From NCBI GenBank assembly GCA_001953215.1, contig CP019169.1, positions 2,790,001 through 2,854,000 of the forward strand: a stretch of DNA of 64,000 bases. The letters run 5' to 3'. This document shows, in pieces, positions 10,135 through 19,306 of the stretch. This stretch comes from Betaproteobacteria bacterium GR16-43 (GTDB lineage: Bacteria; Pseudomonadota; Gammaproteobacteria; Burkholderiales; Usitatibacteraceae). The notes beneath the pieces are model-generated. The model was not told the origin of the DNA and did not search any database. It was given only the letters and a program-made list of their open reading frames with translations. A program made the translations under genes and the position numbers. Positions within the stretch are counted from its first letter, which is position 1; each line of letters opens with the position of its first letter.

Positions 10135-12009
10135 TCAATCACCCGTGGCAGCGCGCGCCAACGGCCGCAGTTGCGCGAGGAGCGTGTCGTTGATCGTAGC
10201 CGGCGTGGCGTTCCACGGGAACAGCGTGCCGTCGCGGTGGCCGCGCATGCGCTCCGGGAATGCGCCGAAGTCCGGGGCCAGGATCGGCAGGCCGGAGCGA
10301 AGCGCCACGGTCAGCGTGTACGAGTAACTCTCCGGGACCTGCGAAAGGAACAGGACCGCGTCGGCTCGCTCGAGGGCCAGCAACTCGTCGAGCTTGTCAT
10401 CGGGATACGAACCGGTAATGGACAGCGGTGCCTGGGGCCACCTCGCGAGCGGCCGCCCCACGTGGCCGATCACCTGGAAGTGCAGCGGCAGGCGTCGAGC
10501 CTGCGCGTCCTGCACGCAGGCTTCGAGCACGTCGAGGCCCTTCACGGTCGAGAGCCCGCCCAGCAACGCGATGCGGAACGCAGGCCCCGGCTCGGGCTCG
10601 GGCAGCGATTCGAAGTGCTGCCATTCGTGCACTACGAGCCCCGGGAAGCGTGCGCGGATGCGATCGGCGAGGTCGCGCGACGGTGCGATGACGCGCGCGG
10701 CGCCGTGCAGGAAGCCCGAGAACAGGTTCCGCCACTCGACGATGTCGAGCCCCCAGGCCGAAGGGCGCTTCGCGAGGCAGGCCCGGCATCCCGCCTCGTC
10801 GGGCTCGCCACAGTACCGGCCGTTCTCGTCGGCGAGGTGGTACTGCGGGCAGTATGGGTAGTAGTCGTGCAGGGTCACGTCGTAGGGCAGGCGCAGGCGA
10901 TCGGCGAGGTCCACCGTGGCGCGCGGCAAGCCGTGGAAATGGTGGAAGTGCACGCGCGACACGCCGAGGTGCCGCAGGAGGTTGTCGAGCGCGGCCTCGT
11001 CGCGGCCGGGCTCGAACCACGCCTCGAAACCTTCGTCGGGCCGCATCCAGCGCAGGGCGTAGTTGCCGCCTTCGGTCGGATGCAGCAAGAGGACTTCGGT
11101 TTCGGCCTCGACCAGCTTCGCGAGGGCATCGACGTGCTTCTGGATTCCGCCACCCCAGAGGTGCGAGACGAGCAGCAGCCGCGGCCTCGCCGAGGCGCGC
11201 AGGCGCTCGAGGTCCACGGCCCGGCGGAACGCGCGCGCAGGATCGGATGCGATGAAGGCCTGCACGCGGGGACCGAACTCCGGATAGCGTTGGTCGACGA
11301 TGCGTTGCGCAGCCTCGCGGCGGCTCGTGCCCGAATCGCGGAACGAGACCTCGCCCTGGTGGAAGACGAACGCATCGGCGCACAGGCGGTGGCGAAAGCC
11401 CGCGCGGGTGGCGCGCATGCAGAAATCCACTTCCTCGCCGTAGCCGGTGCCGAACGCCTCTTCGTCGAATACGCCCACCTGGTCGAGGCACTCGCGCCGG
11501 ATGAGCATGCAGAAGCCGACCGCCGTCGGGATCTCCACGCTCGCACCCGCGTTGGCGGAGGCGAAATGGCGGTCCAGCGCCGCGACGGTCATTCCCTCGG
11601 GCAACGGGTTGGAGACGTTCGGGCGCGGGTAGCTGCAGATCGTCGCGTTGTTCGAGAAGGGCGTGACGGTCCCGATGCCGGGCTCGTGGTTCGCGCAGGC
11701 CACGAGGCGGTCGAGCCAGCCGTCGGCTACTTCCGTATCGCTGTTCAGCAGGACCACGTCGCGGTCGGGATCGAGGGCCATGGCCTCGTTCACGGAGGCG
11801 ACGAAGCCGCGGTTCTCAGAGTGCGCCAGCAAGCGGATGCGGCCAGCGCGTTCCAGTTCACGCAGCCACGCGGACAACTCCGGTTCGGGGCTCGCGTCGT
11901 CGACGACAACAATCGCGTGCGCGGTCTTGCAACTCGCCGCGATGACGCTCTCGATGCAGCGGCGCGTCTCGCTCAAGCCACGATAGACGGGGATGACAAC
12001 GTTGACCAA
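10135..12009 (-). CDS. Two-domain glycosyltransferase (GT2 plus GT4-type)
   Basis: A 624-residue protein combining an N-terminal GT2 domain (about 1-250) with a GT-B domain (about 270-620). The GT2 half shows [22 protein letters not shown] and [16 protein letters not shown], typical of rhamnosyl- or related transferases. The second half begins [20 protein letters not shown] and ends with the [12 protein letters not shown] and [17 protein letters not shown] segments of a GT4-like fold. The only suitable start is TTG at 12009, without a good Shine-Dalgarno sequence. A divergent 203-base gap separates it from the oxygenase gene at 12213; I see no clear feature there. It heads the run of minus-strand genes down to 4290. 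It is probably involved in surface-glycan synthesis; specificity is unknown. Confidence 0.88.
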   Translation of the reverse strand: MVNVVIPVYRGLSETRRCIESVIAASCKTAHAIVVVDDASPEPELSAWLRELERAGRIRLLAHSENRGFVASVNEAMALDPDRDVVLLNSDTEVADGWLDRLVACANHEPGIGTVTPFSNNATICSYPRPNVSNPLPEGMTVAALDRHFASANAGASVEIPTAVGFCMLIRRECLDQVGVFDEEAFGTGYGEEVDFCMRATRAGFRHRLCADAFVFHQGEVSFRDSGTSRREAAQRIVDQRYPEFGPRVQAFIASDPARAFRRAVDLERLRASARPRLLLVSHLWGGGIQKHVDALAKLVEAETEVLLLHPTEGGNYALRWMRPDEGFEAWFEPGRDEAALDNLLRHLGVSRVHFHHFHGLPRATVDLADRLRLPYDVTLHDYYPYCPQYHLADENGRYCGEPDEAGCRACLAKRPSAWGLDIVEWRNLFSGFLHGAARVIAPSRDLADRIRARFPGLVVHEWQHFESLPEPEPGPAFRIALLGGLSTVKGLDVLEACVQDAQARRLPLHFQVIGHVGRPLARWPQAPLSITGSYPDDKLDELLALERADAVLFLSQVPESYSYTLTVALRSGLPILAPDFGAFPERMRGHRDGTLFPWNATPATINDTLLAQLRPLARAATGD

Positions 12010-12212
12010 GGTTGGCGCGGCATCGGAGGGGAGTGCGACATTTTATCGGAAAATACCCGCCTTCCCTAATAAATCAGCGAGTTAGATCGTGATGTGGTCA
12101 TTGCGGAACTCGGAAGATCTCGCGCAGGTCTACTTCATCGATTGCAGGGGGGCGGGCAACTCAGGCTTGATCCGACGCGCGTTTTTCTCTATTTTCCCTC
12201 GCTGGTGCCCAC

Positions 12213-13205
12213 ATGATCAGACCCGCAGTCATCGCCGACGCCCTGGAGATTCAACACGCCTTCCAGGACGCCAAGCCCTTCCGCCATATCGCGGTCGAGA
12301 ATTTCCTGGAGCCCGCCGTCGCCGACGGCCTGCTCGCGGACTTCCCGCCCTTCGACACGCGCAAAGCCATGAACGAGCACGGCCAGGTGGGCCGCAAGGC
12401 CGTGTTCGAGCACGTAAGCGCCATCAGCCCCGCCTATCGCGAGTTCTACCGCTACATCAACTCGAAGGCCTTCCTCGATGCGATGTCGGAACTCACGGGG
12501 ATCCCCGACCTCATTGCCGACGAGACGCTCTTCGGCGGCGGCACGCACGAGAACCTGGACGGCCAGAGCCTCGACGTCCACGTCGACTTCAACATCGACG
12601 AGCGACGCATGCTGCACCGGCGCGTGAACCTGCTCGTCTACCTCAACAAGGAGTGGGACGAGTCGTGGGGCGGCAACATCGAGCTGCACTCCGACCCGTG
12701 GACCCCGAAGGCGAACCAGGTGAAGTCCTTCCTGCCGCTCTTCAACCGCGCCGTGATCTTCGAGACTAACGAGTACTCCTGGCACGGCTTCAAGCGGATC
12801 GCGCTGCCCGAGGCGAAGAAGGGCCTCTCGCGGAAGTCCTTCTCGATCTACCTGTACACGAAGGATCGTCCGGCCGAGGAAGTGGTGGCGCCGCACACGA
12901 CGTTCTACGTTCCGACGCCGCTCCCTGAACGCATCGCGGAGGGTGCGACGCTGTCGGCGCAGGACGCCAATGAGATCCAGGTGGCGTTGGCGAGCCGCGA
13001 GGGACTGCTGCGGATGTACCAGAAGCTGCTCGTCGACAAGGAGCAGCGCCTGCGCGACTTCATGGGACTCGCATCCGATGAGGACGTCACGATCCCCGCT
13101 TGGTCGCCGCGCTTCTGGCGGCTGCTCATGCTCCTGCACCGGACCGGGCATCGCCTGACGACGATCACCCGCGGGCTCGGCTCGGCCGTCGGGCTCAAGC
13201 GCTAG
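12213..13205 (+). CDS. 2-oxoglutarate/Fe(II)-dependent oxygenase family protein
   Basis: A 330-residue soluble protein of the 2OG-Fe(II) oxygenase superfamily. The iron-binding HxD is visible in LDVHVDFNID at about residues 122-131, and the distal His lies in NEYSWHGFKRI (about 190-200). An N-terminal segment KPFRHIAVENFLEP is typical of prolyl-4-hydroxylase-like members acting on sugars or proteins in glycan loci. The C-terminal third (about 245-330) is helical and not assignable. ATG start in a purine-poor context. It converges on the methyltransferase gene: the two TAG stops share one CTAG at 13202-13205. The substrate is unknown; the surroundings suggest modification of a surface glycan or its nucleotide-sugar precursor. 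Confidence 0.85.
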   Translation: MIRPAVIADALEIQHAFQDAKPFRHIAVENFLEPAVADGLLADFPPFDTRKAMNEHGQVGRKAVFEHVSAISPAYREFYRYINSKAFLDAMSELTGIPDLIADETLFGGGTHENLDGQSLDVHVDFNIDERRMLHRRVNLLVYLNKEWDESWGGNIELHSDPWTPKANQVKSFLPLFNRAVIFETNEYSWHGFKRIALPEAKKGLSRKSFSIYLYTKDRPAEEVVAPHTTFYVPTPLPERIAEGATLSAQDANEIQVALASREGLLRMYQKLLVDKEQRLRDFMGLASDEDVTIPAWSPRFWRLLMLLHRTGHRLTTITRGLGSAVGLKR

Positions 13206-14092
13206 GCGACTTTCTCGATCCAGAAGCTTCCGCCCCCGAAGCTCTTTCCCGAGGGCAGCGCCAACGCGTCCCGGACAAGGTCCGGGTATTTCGAGAAGGC
13301 GTAGAACGAACCGAACAGCGGCCTGAATGTGGTCGAGTACATCAGCAGCGCCTGCAGCAGGTACTGCTCGTTCCAGCTGCGCCCGTCGGTCAACACCCAC
13401 TCCCGGAGATAGTCGTGCGGCAGGAAGATGTCGTGGAAATGGATGCGCACGCCGCGGCGAAGGCGAGGAAGCACGTTGAAGAGGAGGTGATTGACGTCGC
13501 TTCCCGTCTTGGACACGTGCGATGAGTCGATGAAGAGCACGTCGCCCGATTCGAGTTGCTCGAATTCCGAGATCGCGACGTCCTGTACGCGTGCTTCGAT
13601 CAAGCGCTCGATTCCCTTGATGCCATTGCGCAGGAACGGGCGAGGATACGGTTCGATGCACGTCACCTGGCAACGGCCATCGAGGAAGCGGCGGACGACG
13701 TCGGCGATCAGGAGCGATGAATATCCCGAACCCACCTCCACGAGGCGACGCGGCTGCCACGTGCGCAAGAGCACGAAGAGCGTTCGCGAATCGAGCCAGC
13801 CGAACTGGCTGTTGCCGGTGTAGTAGGCATCGAGAGTCGGCGAGTCTTCCAGTTGCTCGGGATAGTCGTAGTCGCGGATGAAACGGGGAAAGTGCTCCGT
13901 GAGGATGCGCTGGTGGCTGTCGTCGTCGAAGTCGATGCCGAGGACCTGCGGCGCCGCGGGCCAGATGCGATCGGAGTCTCGCTCGACCTCCGCGAAGTCG
14001 ACGGTCGGGGAGTAGAAATGGCCATCGGGATATCGGTTTGGCATGGTCGGCGAACTTGCAACTGCGAGACGAGTACGGAATCGTTTGAACAT
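13202..14092 (-). CDS. Class I SAM-dependent methyltransferase
   Basis: A 296-residue cytoplasmic protein with a Rossmann methyltransferase core. The SAM motif is RRLVEVGSGYSSLLIADVV (about residues 115-135), followed by the acidic CIEPYPRP loop and the VLFIDSSHVSKTGSDVNHL segment, which matches the Methyltransf_24 group of sugar and small-molecule methyltransferases. ATG start at 14092. It lies 29 bases downstream of the probable glycosidase-like gene on the same strand and so is probably cotranscribed. It likely methylates a glycan component or a small metabolite; the exact substrate is not deducible. Confidence 0.85.
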   Translation of the reverse strand: MFKRFRTRLAVASSPTMPNRYPDGHFYSPTVDFAEVERDSDRIWPAAPQVLGIDFDDDSHQRILTEHFPRFIRDYDYPEQLEDSPTLDAYYTGNSQFGWLDSRTLFVLLRTWQPRRLVEVGSGYSSLLIADVVRRFLDGRCQVTCIEPYPRPFLRNGIKGIERLIEARVQDVAISEFEQLESGDVLFIDSSHVSKTGSDVNHLLFNVLPRLRRGVRIHFHDIFLPHDYLREWVLTDGRSWNEQYLLQALLMYSTTFRPLFGSFYAFSKYPDLVRDALALPSGKSFGGGSFWIEKVA

Positions 14093-14121
14093 TGCAGTAT
14101 TGTAGTGTGCCCTGCGACGCG

Positions 14122-15717
14122 CTACTCGCGAAGCATTGCCCGAACAGCCTCCAGGTAGGTGCCCGGCTTTCCGTCTTCATCGTAGATCCTCGAGCGGTAC
14201 ACCGTTCCCCAAAGGTTCAGGTCGGTGAGCTCGACTGCGGCGCTTCCCACGTTCTCGATCGAGAAGCGGGCGAAGCCGCTGCGATGGCGGTCCGGGCGGA
14301 ACTCCACCTCGATCCTTCCATCGCGGTCCACATTGAATTCCGTTTCGACCTCGCCATTGGTCACGAGCCGAAGGCTTGTCGCGGCGTCGTGCGTGCGAAA
14401 CGTTGCAGCGAATCGCATCGTTTCGTAGTGGGGTGTTCCCCAACCCACCTTGTCGGGGTGCATCGACTGCGCGATGGTCGCTCCCGGCAACAACCGAACG
14501 AGCCGGGGTTCGGCCGGCGGGCCGAGCTCGACAAGCCCCGAAGACTCCCAGCCCAGCAACTCCCGGAGAAACGCCGCGTTGTACAAGTGGTTCACGCGAT
14601 AGTCGAAGTAGTTCCAGAAGCCGAAGCCGCACGAGTAACGCCTGAGCAATGGGGCAGCGCCAACGAGGTAGTCGCCCATCTCGTCGGGTTGCACGCGCGT
14701 CCACGCATGGAGTTGCGCCGACTCGTCGTGGAAGATGAACTGGTCGAGGAAGTGTCGCGTGTTTCGCCCCTCGTCCGACAGGCGGCGCATGACGTGCTCG
14801 AGGTTGGACAACACCTTCGCGGCGGGCAATACCGTCTCATGATCCTGTGCGTACATCGCCGGAAAGAAGTAGGTTGCACGCATGCCGGTGTCGTCGATAC
14901 GAATGTCGTTTTCGAGCCACTCGTTTTGCCCCCCTAGCTGCAAGCGGTCGAAGTCCACGCGCACTTGCATGGCAAGCCGCGGCCACGCGGCACGTCCGCT
15001 TGCCAACAGGCTGTCCAGCGCTTCGTTCACGAAGTCGTGGTACGTGCGATAGCCCTCGCAATCGTTCGAAGGAATGGGGACGTCGGCCATGCTCGCGAAG
15101 GGTTTCCCGAACATCTCGGAGACCTTCGCGATGTCGAAGCGCGACGCGAGGTAGGCCTGGTAGCCGAGCACGCGCGCAAGCGCCAGGCGCTCCTTCTCCG
15201 TACGGTAGATCATGTGTTCGCGAATCGACGGCATGTCCTCCCAGGAAAAGAAGGCAAATTGAAAACCGTCGAAGGCCTCCGAGATCCGACGGATCTCCCG
15301 CAGGTAGGCCAGCCAACCCCTGCGCACGTCGTGGCGGCTGAAGAGCCCGAGAATGCGCTCGTCGAAGCCTCCCTCGCTCTTGGGGTCACTGTTCCAGGGG
15401 AAGGACACGCGCACGATGAAGCGCAGTCCCGCCTGCTGGGTCATGATCAGCAGTTGGCGGAGGCGATCGAGGTTCACTTCATCGAACGTCGAGGGCACGA
15501 CGGTGCGCTGGAATCCGCGCCAGGGCACCACCACGATGATCGTATTGAAGCCGTCGCCGCGGATTTGCTCCAGGTGCGCCGGAACTTCGGAAAGAATAGC
15601 GCTGTCCCAGAAGTTCAGCGGCTGCGTGCGGCCGAAGTAGTGCACGGCGCGGAGGAATGCGGTCGGTTCGCGCCGCCAGAATGCCCATCTCACGGATCGC
15701 ACAATAGCAAGAAACAT
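14122..15717 (-). CDS. Hypothetical protein, probable TIM-barrel glycoside-hydrolase-like
   Basis: I do not recognise a named family for this 531-residue protein. Its first 390 residues look like a beta/alpha barrel: alternating strands such as FNTIIVVVPWRG and LRFIVRVSFPW followed by amphipathic helices, as in clan GH-A enzymes. Glu residues at strand ends, in FFSWEDMPS and FIFHDESA, are candidates for acid/base and nucleophile. The last 110 residues (AATFRTHDAA onward) look like a beta-sandwich, as in carbohydrate-binding or accessory domains. There is no signal peptide, so the protein appears cytoplasmic or membrane-peripheral. It is followed by the methyltransferase gene on the same strand and sits among glycan genes. 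A role in trimming or sensing a glycan is inference only. Confidence 0.6.
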   Translation of the reverse strand: MFLAIVRSVRWAFWRREPTAFLRAVHYFGRTQPLNFWDSAILSEVPAHLEQIRGDGFNTIIVVVPWRGFQRTVVPSTFDEVNLDRLRQLLIMTQQAGLRFIVRVSFPWNSDPKSEGGFDERILGLFSRHDVRRGWLAYLREIRRISEAFDGFQFAFFSWEDMPSIREHMIYRTEKERLALARVLGYQAYLASRFDIAKVSEMFGKPFASMADVPIPSNDCEGYRTYHDFVNEALDSLLASGRAAWPRLAMQVRVDFDRLQLGGQNEWLENDIRIDDTGMRATYFFPAMYAQDHETVLPAAKVLSNLEHVMRRLSDEGRNTRHFLDQFIFHDESAQLHAWTRVQPDEMGDYLVGAAPLLRRYSCGFGFWNYFDYRVNHLYNAAFLRELLGWESSGLVELGPPAEPRLVRLLPGATIAQSMHPDKVGWGTPHYETMRFAATFRTHDAATSLRLVTNGEVETEFNVDRDGRIEVEFRPDRHRSGFARFSIENVGSAAVELTDLNLWGTVYRSRIYDEDGKPGTYLEAVRAMLRE

Positions 15718-15752
15718 CCATCACCAGAACGCCCGGTTGTGCCGAGGCGATC

Positions 15753-16865
15753 TTGGAATCCTTGCGAGCCCGCGTGACGCGCGAATCGAACAGCTTCGAC
15801 TTTCTTCGCCTGGTGGCCGCCACCTTTGTGCTCGTCAGCCACGGGGCCGGTTTTTGGGACGGGCGCAACGACTGGTTCGCCGATCACACGGGACTCACGA
15901 CCTTGGGCACGGTCGGCGTCGCGATGTTCTTCTCGATCAGCGGCTATTGGGTCACGGCATCATGGTCGAACGCAGCGAGCCCACGAACCTTCATGGCCAA
16001 CCGCGCGCTGCGGATCTTCCCGGGGCTCGCGGCCTGCGTGCTCGTGACGGCGTTCGTGCTCGGGCCGCTGGTGACGACGCTCGACGCGCGCGGATACTTC
16101 ACCTCGCCGCTCACCTGGGCCTACCTCAAGAACGCCGTCCTCGACCTGCAATGGCCCCTTCCAGGGGTGTTCGAGGCGAACGCGATGCCGAAAGCCGTCA
16201 ACGGGTCGCTCTGGACCCTGCCGGTCGAGGTCTTCGCCTATTTCACGCTAGGCGTGCTCGCGCTTGTGAAGGGGCTCGACCGGCGCGTCGCGCCCATCCT
16301 GGCGCTCGCGTTCTTCGTGCTCTACGTCGTCTCGAGCCAGGGCCTGGTTCCCTGGTTGCCTGGCAGGATCCTGACGAGCGTATTGCCCGTGGCCGACACC
16401 GCGAAACTCCTCATGGCGTTCTATATCGGTGCGACGCTGCGGCTGGATTCCGGGCGCTGGGGGCGGCCCTGGATCACGCTGGCGTTGGCCATCGCCGCGA
16501 TCGCGACGTCACGGACCGCCTGGGCGCCTGCCTTTACCATCGCCGCGGTCGCGCACGGCGTGATCCTTCTTGGCCGACATGCGTGGCCGGTCGTTCATCA
16601 CGCGGGGCGCTTCGGCGATTTTTCCTATGGTCTCTATCTCTACGCATATCCGCTGCAGCAAGCCCTTGCCGGTCCCTGGCGTCCGGACGTGGGCGTCGTC
16701 ACCTACCAGTTGATCTCCTTCGCCATGGTTCTTGCCGTCGCGATCGTGTCGTGGTTCGTCGTGGAGAAGCCGGCCTTGCGCCTCAAGCGGCGCACGCTCC
16801 TCCCGGGCGGGCGAGTGCCGACGCGCGACATCCTCCAGCATTCGGCGCAGAGTGTCTCTCGATGA
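15753..16865 (+). CDS. Acyltransferase 3 family membrane protein
   Basis: A 370-residue integral membrane protein of the acyltransferase-3 family, which transfers acetyl or other acyl groups to surface sugars. The family opening is seen at residues 12-30: NSFDFLRLVAATFVLVSHGA, with the conserved Arg and His. Eight to ten hydrophobic segments follow, ending with VVSWFVVEKPALRLKRR, the usual C-terminal signature. The start is TTG at 15753, preceded by an AGG at suitable spacing; a GTG at 15774 is possible. The TGA stop overlaps the ATG of the following hydrolase gene as ATGA. Context suggests O-acetylation of an extracellular glycan. Confidence 0.88.
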   Translation: MESLRARVTRESNSFDFLRLVAATFVLVSHGAGFWDGRNDWFADHTGLTTLGTVGVAMFFSISGYWVTASWSNAASPRTFMANRALRIFPGLAACVLVTAFVLGPLVTTLDARGYFTSPLTWAYLKNAVLDLQWPLPGVFEANAMPKAVNGSLWTLPVEVFAYFTLGVLALVKGLDRRVAPILALAFFVLYVVSSQGLVPWLPGRILTSVLPVADTAKLLMAFYIGATLRLDSGRWGRPWITLALAIAAIATSRTAWAPAFTIAAVAHGVILLGRHAWPVVHHAGRFGDFSYGLYLYAYPLQQALAGPWRPDVGVVTYQLISFAMVLAVAIVSWFVVEKPALRLKRRTLLPGGRVPTRDILQHSAQSVSR

Positions 16866-17896
16866 AGAACGGTCTGCATATCGGCGTTTTGGCTTTCGTC
16901 ATGGCGGGCTGCGCGACGAACCCGATCGGGACGGCGGCGAGGGTGATCGACGATCCGGTCTACGCGAGCCCGCAAAGACTTGTCGAGGTCGAACCGAATC
17001 GCAGGCTCAATCTCCATTGCACCGGCAGCGGTTCTCCCACGGTCGTGTTCGATTCGAGCCTCGCCGCCGAAACGAGCGAGTGGGGGCTGGTGCAACCGGT
17101 GGTCGCCCGGAAGACGCGCGCCTGCTCCTACGACCGGGCGGGGATCGGTTTCAGCGATGCGGCGAATCGTCCGGGTTCGAGCGCCAACATCGTGGACGAC
17201 CTGCACCGGCTCCTCGTCGCGGCCGCGATCGAGCCTCCGTACGTCCTCGTGGGCCACTCCTACGGCGGCATGAACATCAAGTTGTACGCGCACCTGCACA
17301 CATCGGAAGTCGTCGGGATGGTGTTCGTCGATCCTTCGCACGAGGATCAGCGCTCGCGGTACCGGAGGCTGAATCCGAAGCAGCCCACCGAGGCCGAATA
17401 CGACAAGCTGAGGCTCGAGCCGATCCTGGCGAGTCACCGCGAATGCATCGCCGCGGCGCCCGCAGGATTCACGCCGGGTACGCCGCTCTACGGGAAGTGC
17501 GTGGGAGATCCGGATGCGCGCTTCAGCGAGGCGATCAACGCGGCGCACCTGAAGAAGTACGCGCAGGTGGCCTACCAACAAGCGGCGATGAACGAGGAGG
17601 AGGCCATCTATCACGCGAGCGCCGAGCAACTGCGGGCCGCGCGGCGCAGCCTTGGCGACGTGCCGATCATTGTCCTCACGAGCGACACGAGGGGCGTCGC
17701 CAGCACCAATCCGGAACCTCCGAACGATCCGCCGTTCAGGCTCTGGATGGTCCTGCACGACGACATCGCGGCGCTGTCGTCCCGGGGAAGCAATCGGATC
17801 GTTCCCCGCACCGGTCACCTCGTCCACACCGACCAGCCCCAGGCGGTCAGTGACGCGATTTTCGAGGTCCTCTCGATGGTGGCGGGCAAGAAGTAG
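16862..17896 (+). CDS. Alpha/beta-fold hydrolase lipoprotein
   Basis: A 344-residue alpha/beta hydrolase. The N-terminus is a lipoprotein signal with lipobox VMAGC, placing the enzyme in the inner or outer membrane leaflet facing the periplasm. The nucleophile elbow GHSYGG contains the catalytic Ser (about residue 139); the oxyanion region is FDSSLAAET; a candidate catalytic Asp lies in VFVDPSHED or later in VLTSDTRG, and the His in RTGHLVH. The ATG lies within the stop of the acyltransferase gene, so the two are translationally coupled. Possible roles are de-esterification of a glycan or lipid, opposing the acyltransferase; that is inference. The downstream gap holds a short palindrome (17909-17920) but no convincing terminator. 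Confidence 0.85.
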   Translation: MKNGLHIGVLAFVMAGCATNPIGTAARVIDDPVYASPQRLVEVEPNRRLNLHCTGSGSPTVVFDSSLAAETSEWGLVQPVVARKTRACSYDRAGIGFSDAANRPGSSANIVDDLHRLLVAAAIEPPYVLVGHSYGGMNIKLYAHLHTSEVVGMVFVDPSHEDQRSRYRRLNPKQPTEAEYDKLRLEPILASHRECIAAAPAGFTPGTPLYGKCVGDPDARFSEAINAAHLKKYAQVAYQQAAMNEEEAIYHASAEQLRAARRSLGDVPIIVLTSDTRGVASTNPEPPNDPPFRLWMVLHDDIAALSSRGSNRIVPRTGHLVHTDQPQAVSDAIFEVLSMVAGKK

Positions 17897-17963
17897 CGGG
17901 GCGCCGAATGGCCTAGGCCATGCGTTTAGTTGTACGGCGACGCCGGCGCGCCAAGAATCGGGC

Positions 17964-18152
17964 ATGGACATCGCCCTGAATGGCAGCAAGCACGACAGCG
18001 TGAAAGCGAAAGTCGACGCGCCCCGCGACGACAAGAAGCCGGCGGATCCCGGCTTGCTCGCACTGGTGACCTACCTGGCCTCGCTGGAGATCGCGGCGAG
18101 CGCACAGCACCGCGAGAAGCGAGAGCGGCGCCCTTGGGAGGCGCCGTCTTAG
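17964..18152 (+). CDS. Small hypothetical protein (doubtful)
   Basis: A 62-residue frame beginning MDIALNGSKHD and ending with a run of charged residues. Its middle, LLALVTYLASLEIAAS, could form one helix. There is no good ribosome-binding site and no relative that I recognise. A GC-rich hairpin with 7-base arms (18125-18145) overlaps its end and could act as a weak terminator. The reverse strand is also open here, but that frame shows no protein-like pattern. I list it because the hydrolase and the next gene would otherwise be separated by about 480 bases; treat it as uncertain. Confidence 0.3.
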   Translation: MDIALNGSKHDSVKAKVDAPRDDKKPADPGLLALVTYLASLEIAASAQHREKRERRPWEAPS

Positions 18153-18377
18153 TCCAGACGGGCCATCCGTGTCGCCTTCAAATTGCCTTGTGAGAAACAG
18201 GTGCGCCCTGGCATGAGCGAAGCAATCCTCAAGGTGCCCTCGGTGACGATCAGCAATCGGTAGCAGGTGGTCGCGGGCGGCGTCGACCCACATGGAGTAC
18301 GATCTTTAGCACTTGGTCGACAGTCTTAACGTCTTGACTGTGCGGTTCCTCTGCCTCCAAAGTCGCAGACCTTTGAC
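18153..18377. other. Intergenic stretch before the AT-rich cassette
   Basis: 225 bases without a credible gene. Base composition drops from the local GC-rich norm toward its right end. A small inverted repeat, ACAGTC at 18320-18325 and GACTGT at 18336-18341, lies about 40 bases before the first cassette gene and could be an operator. No convincing -35/-10 pair is seen. Confidence 0.4.
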
Positions 18378-18854
18378 ATGCCAAGTCTTCAGACAGCACT
18401 CGGCAACGACATTCCTAACGCCCAAGAAAAGGGCGTGATGACTCCTCAGGAGATTCAGGGTAGAGCCGAGACCTTTCGGCGCGCCTACCCTCGAAGCAAG
18501 GAACGTCTCGCAGCCCCAACTGGTATCTACAACTGTCACGGCTTGGTCTTCGGTGCTCGGCGAACGCAAATCGCAGATGGCCGTTTTGGTATTCGAAGAG
18601 TGCTGATGGAGGATCGCTACAAGAAGGTTGAGGTGAACGATGTTCGCGCCGGTGATGTCGTAATTTTCATTGCGGGAAATGGATCAGTTGAGCATTCGGC
18701 GGTGGTGATCACACCACCCCGAGAATGCCTCGCAGGGTTTCCATTCGTATTTAGCAAGTGGGGCGAATTCCTCGAATACACCCACTACGCCAACGAATGT
18801 CCCTATGAATCCTCCAATCTTGAGTACTACAGAGTCGATTGGGCTGCCCAATGA
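18378..18854 (+). CDS. Hypothetical protein, possible papain-like (NlpC/P60-type) fold
   Basis: A 158-residue protein without signal peptide. Its core reads APTGIYNCHGLVFGARRT, giving a Cys at about residue 53 followed by His-Gly, then GDVVIFIAG with a later SVEHSAVV containing a His at about 110, and a SKWGEFLEYTH segment. The Cys...His order and the GD-V-FI strand are what one sees in NlpC/P60-like papain folds, and the same motif set occurs in a family of small bacterial proteins of unknown function. The ATG at 18378 has no clear ribosome-binding site; an ATG at 18438 is preceded by AAGGG and may be the true start. The stop overlaps the next ATG. The gene is AT-richer than its neighbours. 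Activity is not demonstrated. Confidence 0.65.
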   Translation: MPSLQTALGNDIPNAQEKGVMTPQEIQGRAETFRRAYPRSKERLAAPTGIYNCHGLVFGARRTQIADGRFGIRRVLMEDRYKKVEVNDVRAGDVVIFIAGNGSVEHSAVVITPPRECLAGFPFVFSKWGEFLEYTHYANECPYESSNLEYYRVDWAAQ

Positions 18855-19306
18855 ATTTTGATCTGCTAAGTCGGGAGTCGTTGGCGAATGTCGTCGCAGT
18901 TGCGAACACCCCAGACTACATATATCGACATCTCTCTGGGGATGCTGGTGTGGGAGCATTGGCTGAGCATTCTTCCACTGACGAACTACTAGGTTTCATA
19001 GCGGAGATTGCCGCTAAGGATGACCGTTCGTTCTCGGAACGCTGCCTCGCGTACGCCGCGGCGGTGGCTGTGACGTTGAAGCCAATTGCGGAAGTTGAGA
19101 ACTGGATCAATGGAAACGGATGCCCGGCATTGCGCTGGATTCCTGAGATCATCGAGCTCCAGCGAAGGCTACGGATCGGTGGAACATTTAGCGCAGAGGA
19201 CTGGGTGAGAAAGCCGCTCGTTGTAGTTTCGGGAGATGGTGCCAGTTCGCTGAGGACGTCAAATACTCCCAGTCCCAGAATTTACAGAGGGGACGCAAAT
19301 GATTAG
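18851..19306 (+). CDS. Hypothetical protein in AT-rich cassette
   Basis: A 151-residue protein that I do not recognise. The start MNFDLLSRESLANVV shares four bases (ATGA) with the preceding stop, and its own stop overlaps the next ATG. The first 115 residues look all-helical, with Ala- and Leu-rich helices such as DELLGFIAEIAAK and CLAYAAAVAVTL resembling HEAT-like repeats; the last 35 residues are polar and probably disordered. No signal peptide or membrane segment. Sample lines read only 31-32 G+C per 60 bases, unlike the core genes. The tight overlaps imply coexpression with both neighbours, perhaps as subunits of one complex or an effector/immunity set. Confidence 0.6.
   Translation: MNFDLLSRESLANVVAVANTPDYIYRHLSGDAGVGALAEHSSTDELLGFIAEIAAKDDRSFSERCLAYAAAVAVTLKPIAEVENWINGNGCPALRWIPEIIELQRRLRIGGTFSAEDWVRKPLVVVSGDGASSLRTSNTPSPRIYRGDAND

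Noticed and set aside
17909-17920. Perfect 12-bp palindrome TGGCCTAGGCCA after the hydrolase gene
   Set aside because: Too short and lacks a T-run; could be chance in GC-rich DNA.
17913-18293. Minus-strand frame of 126 codons in the gap after the hydrolase
   Set aside because: Arg-rich, no ribosome-binding site, no recognisable pattern, and it crosses the composition change.
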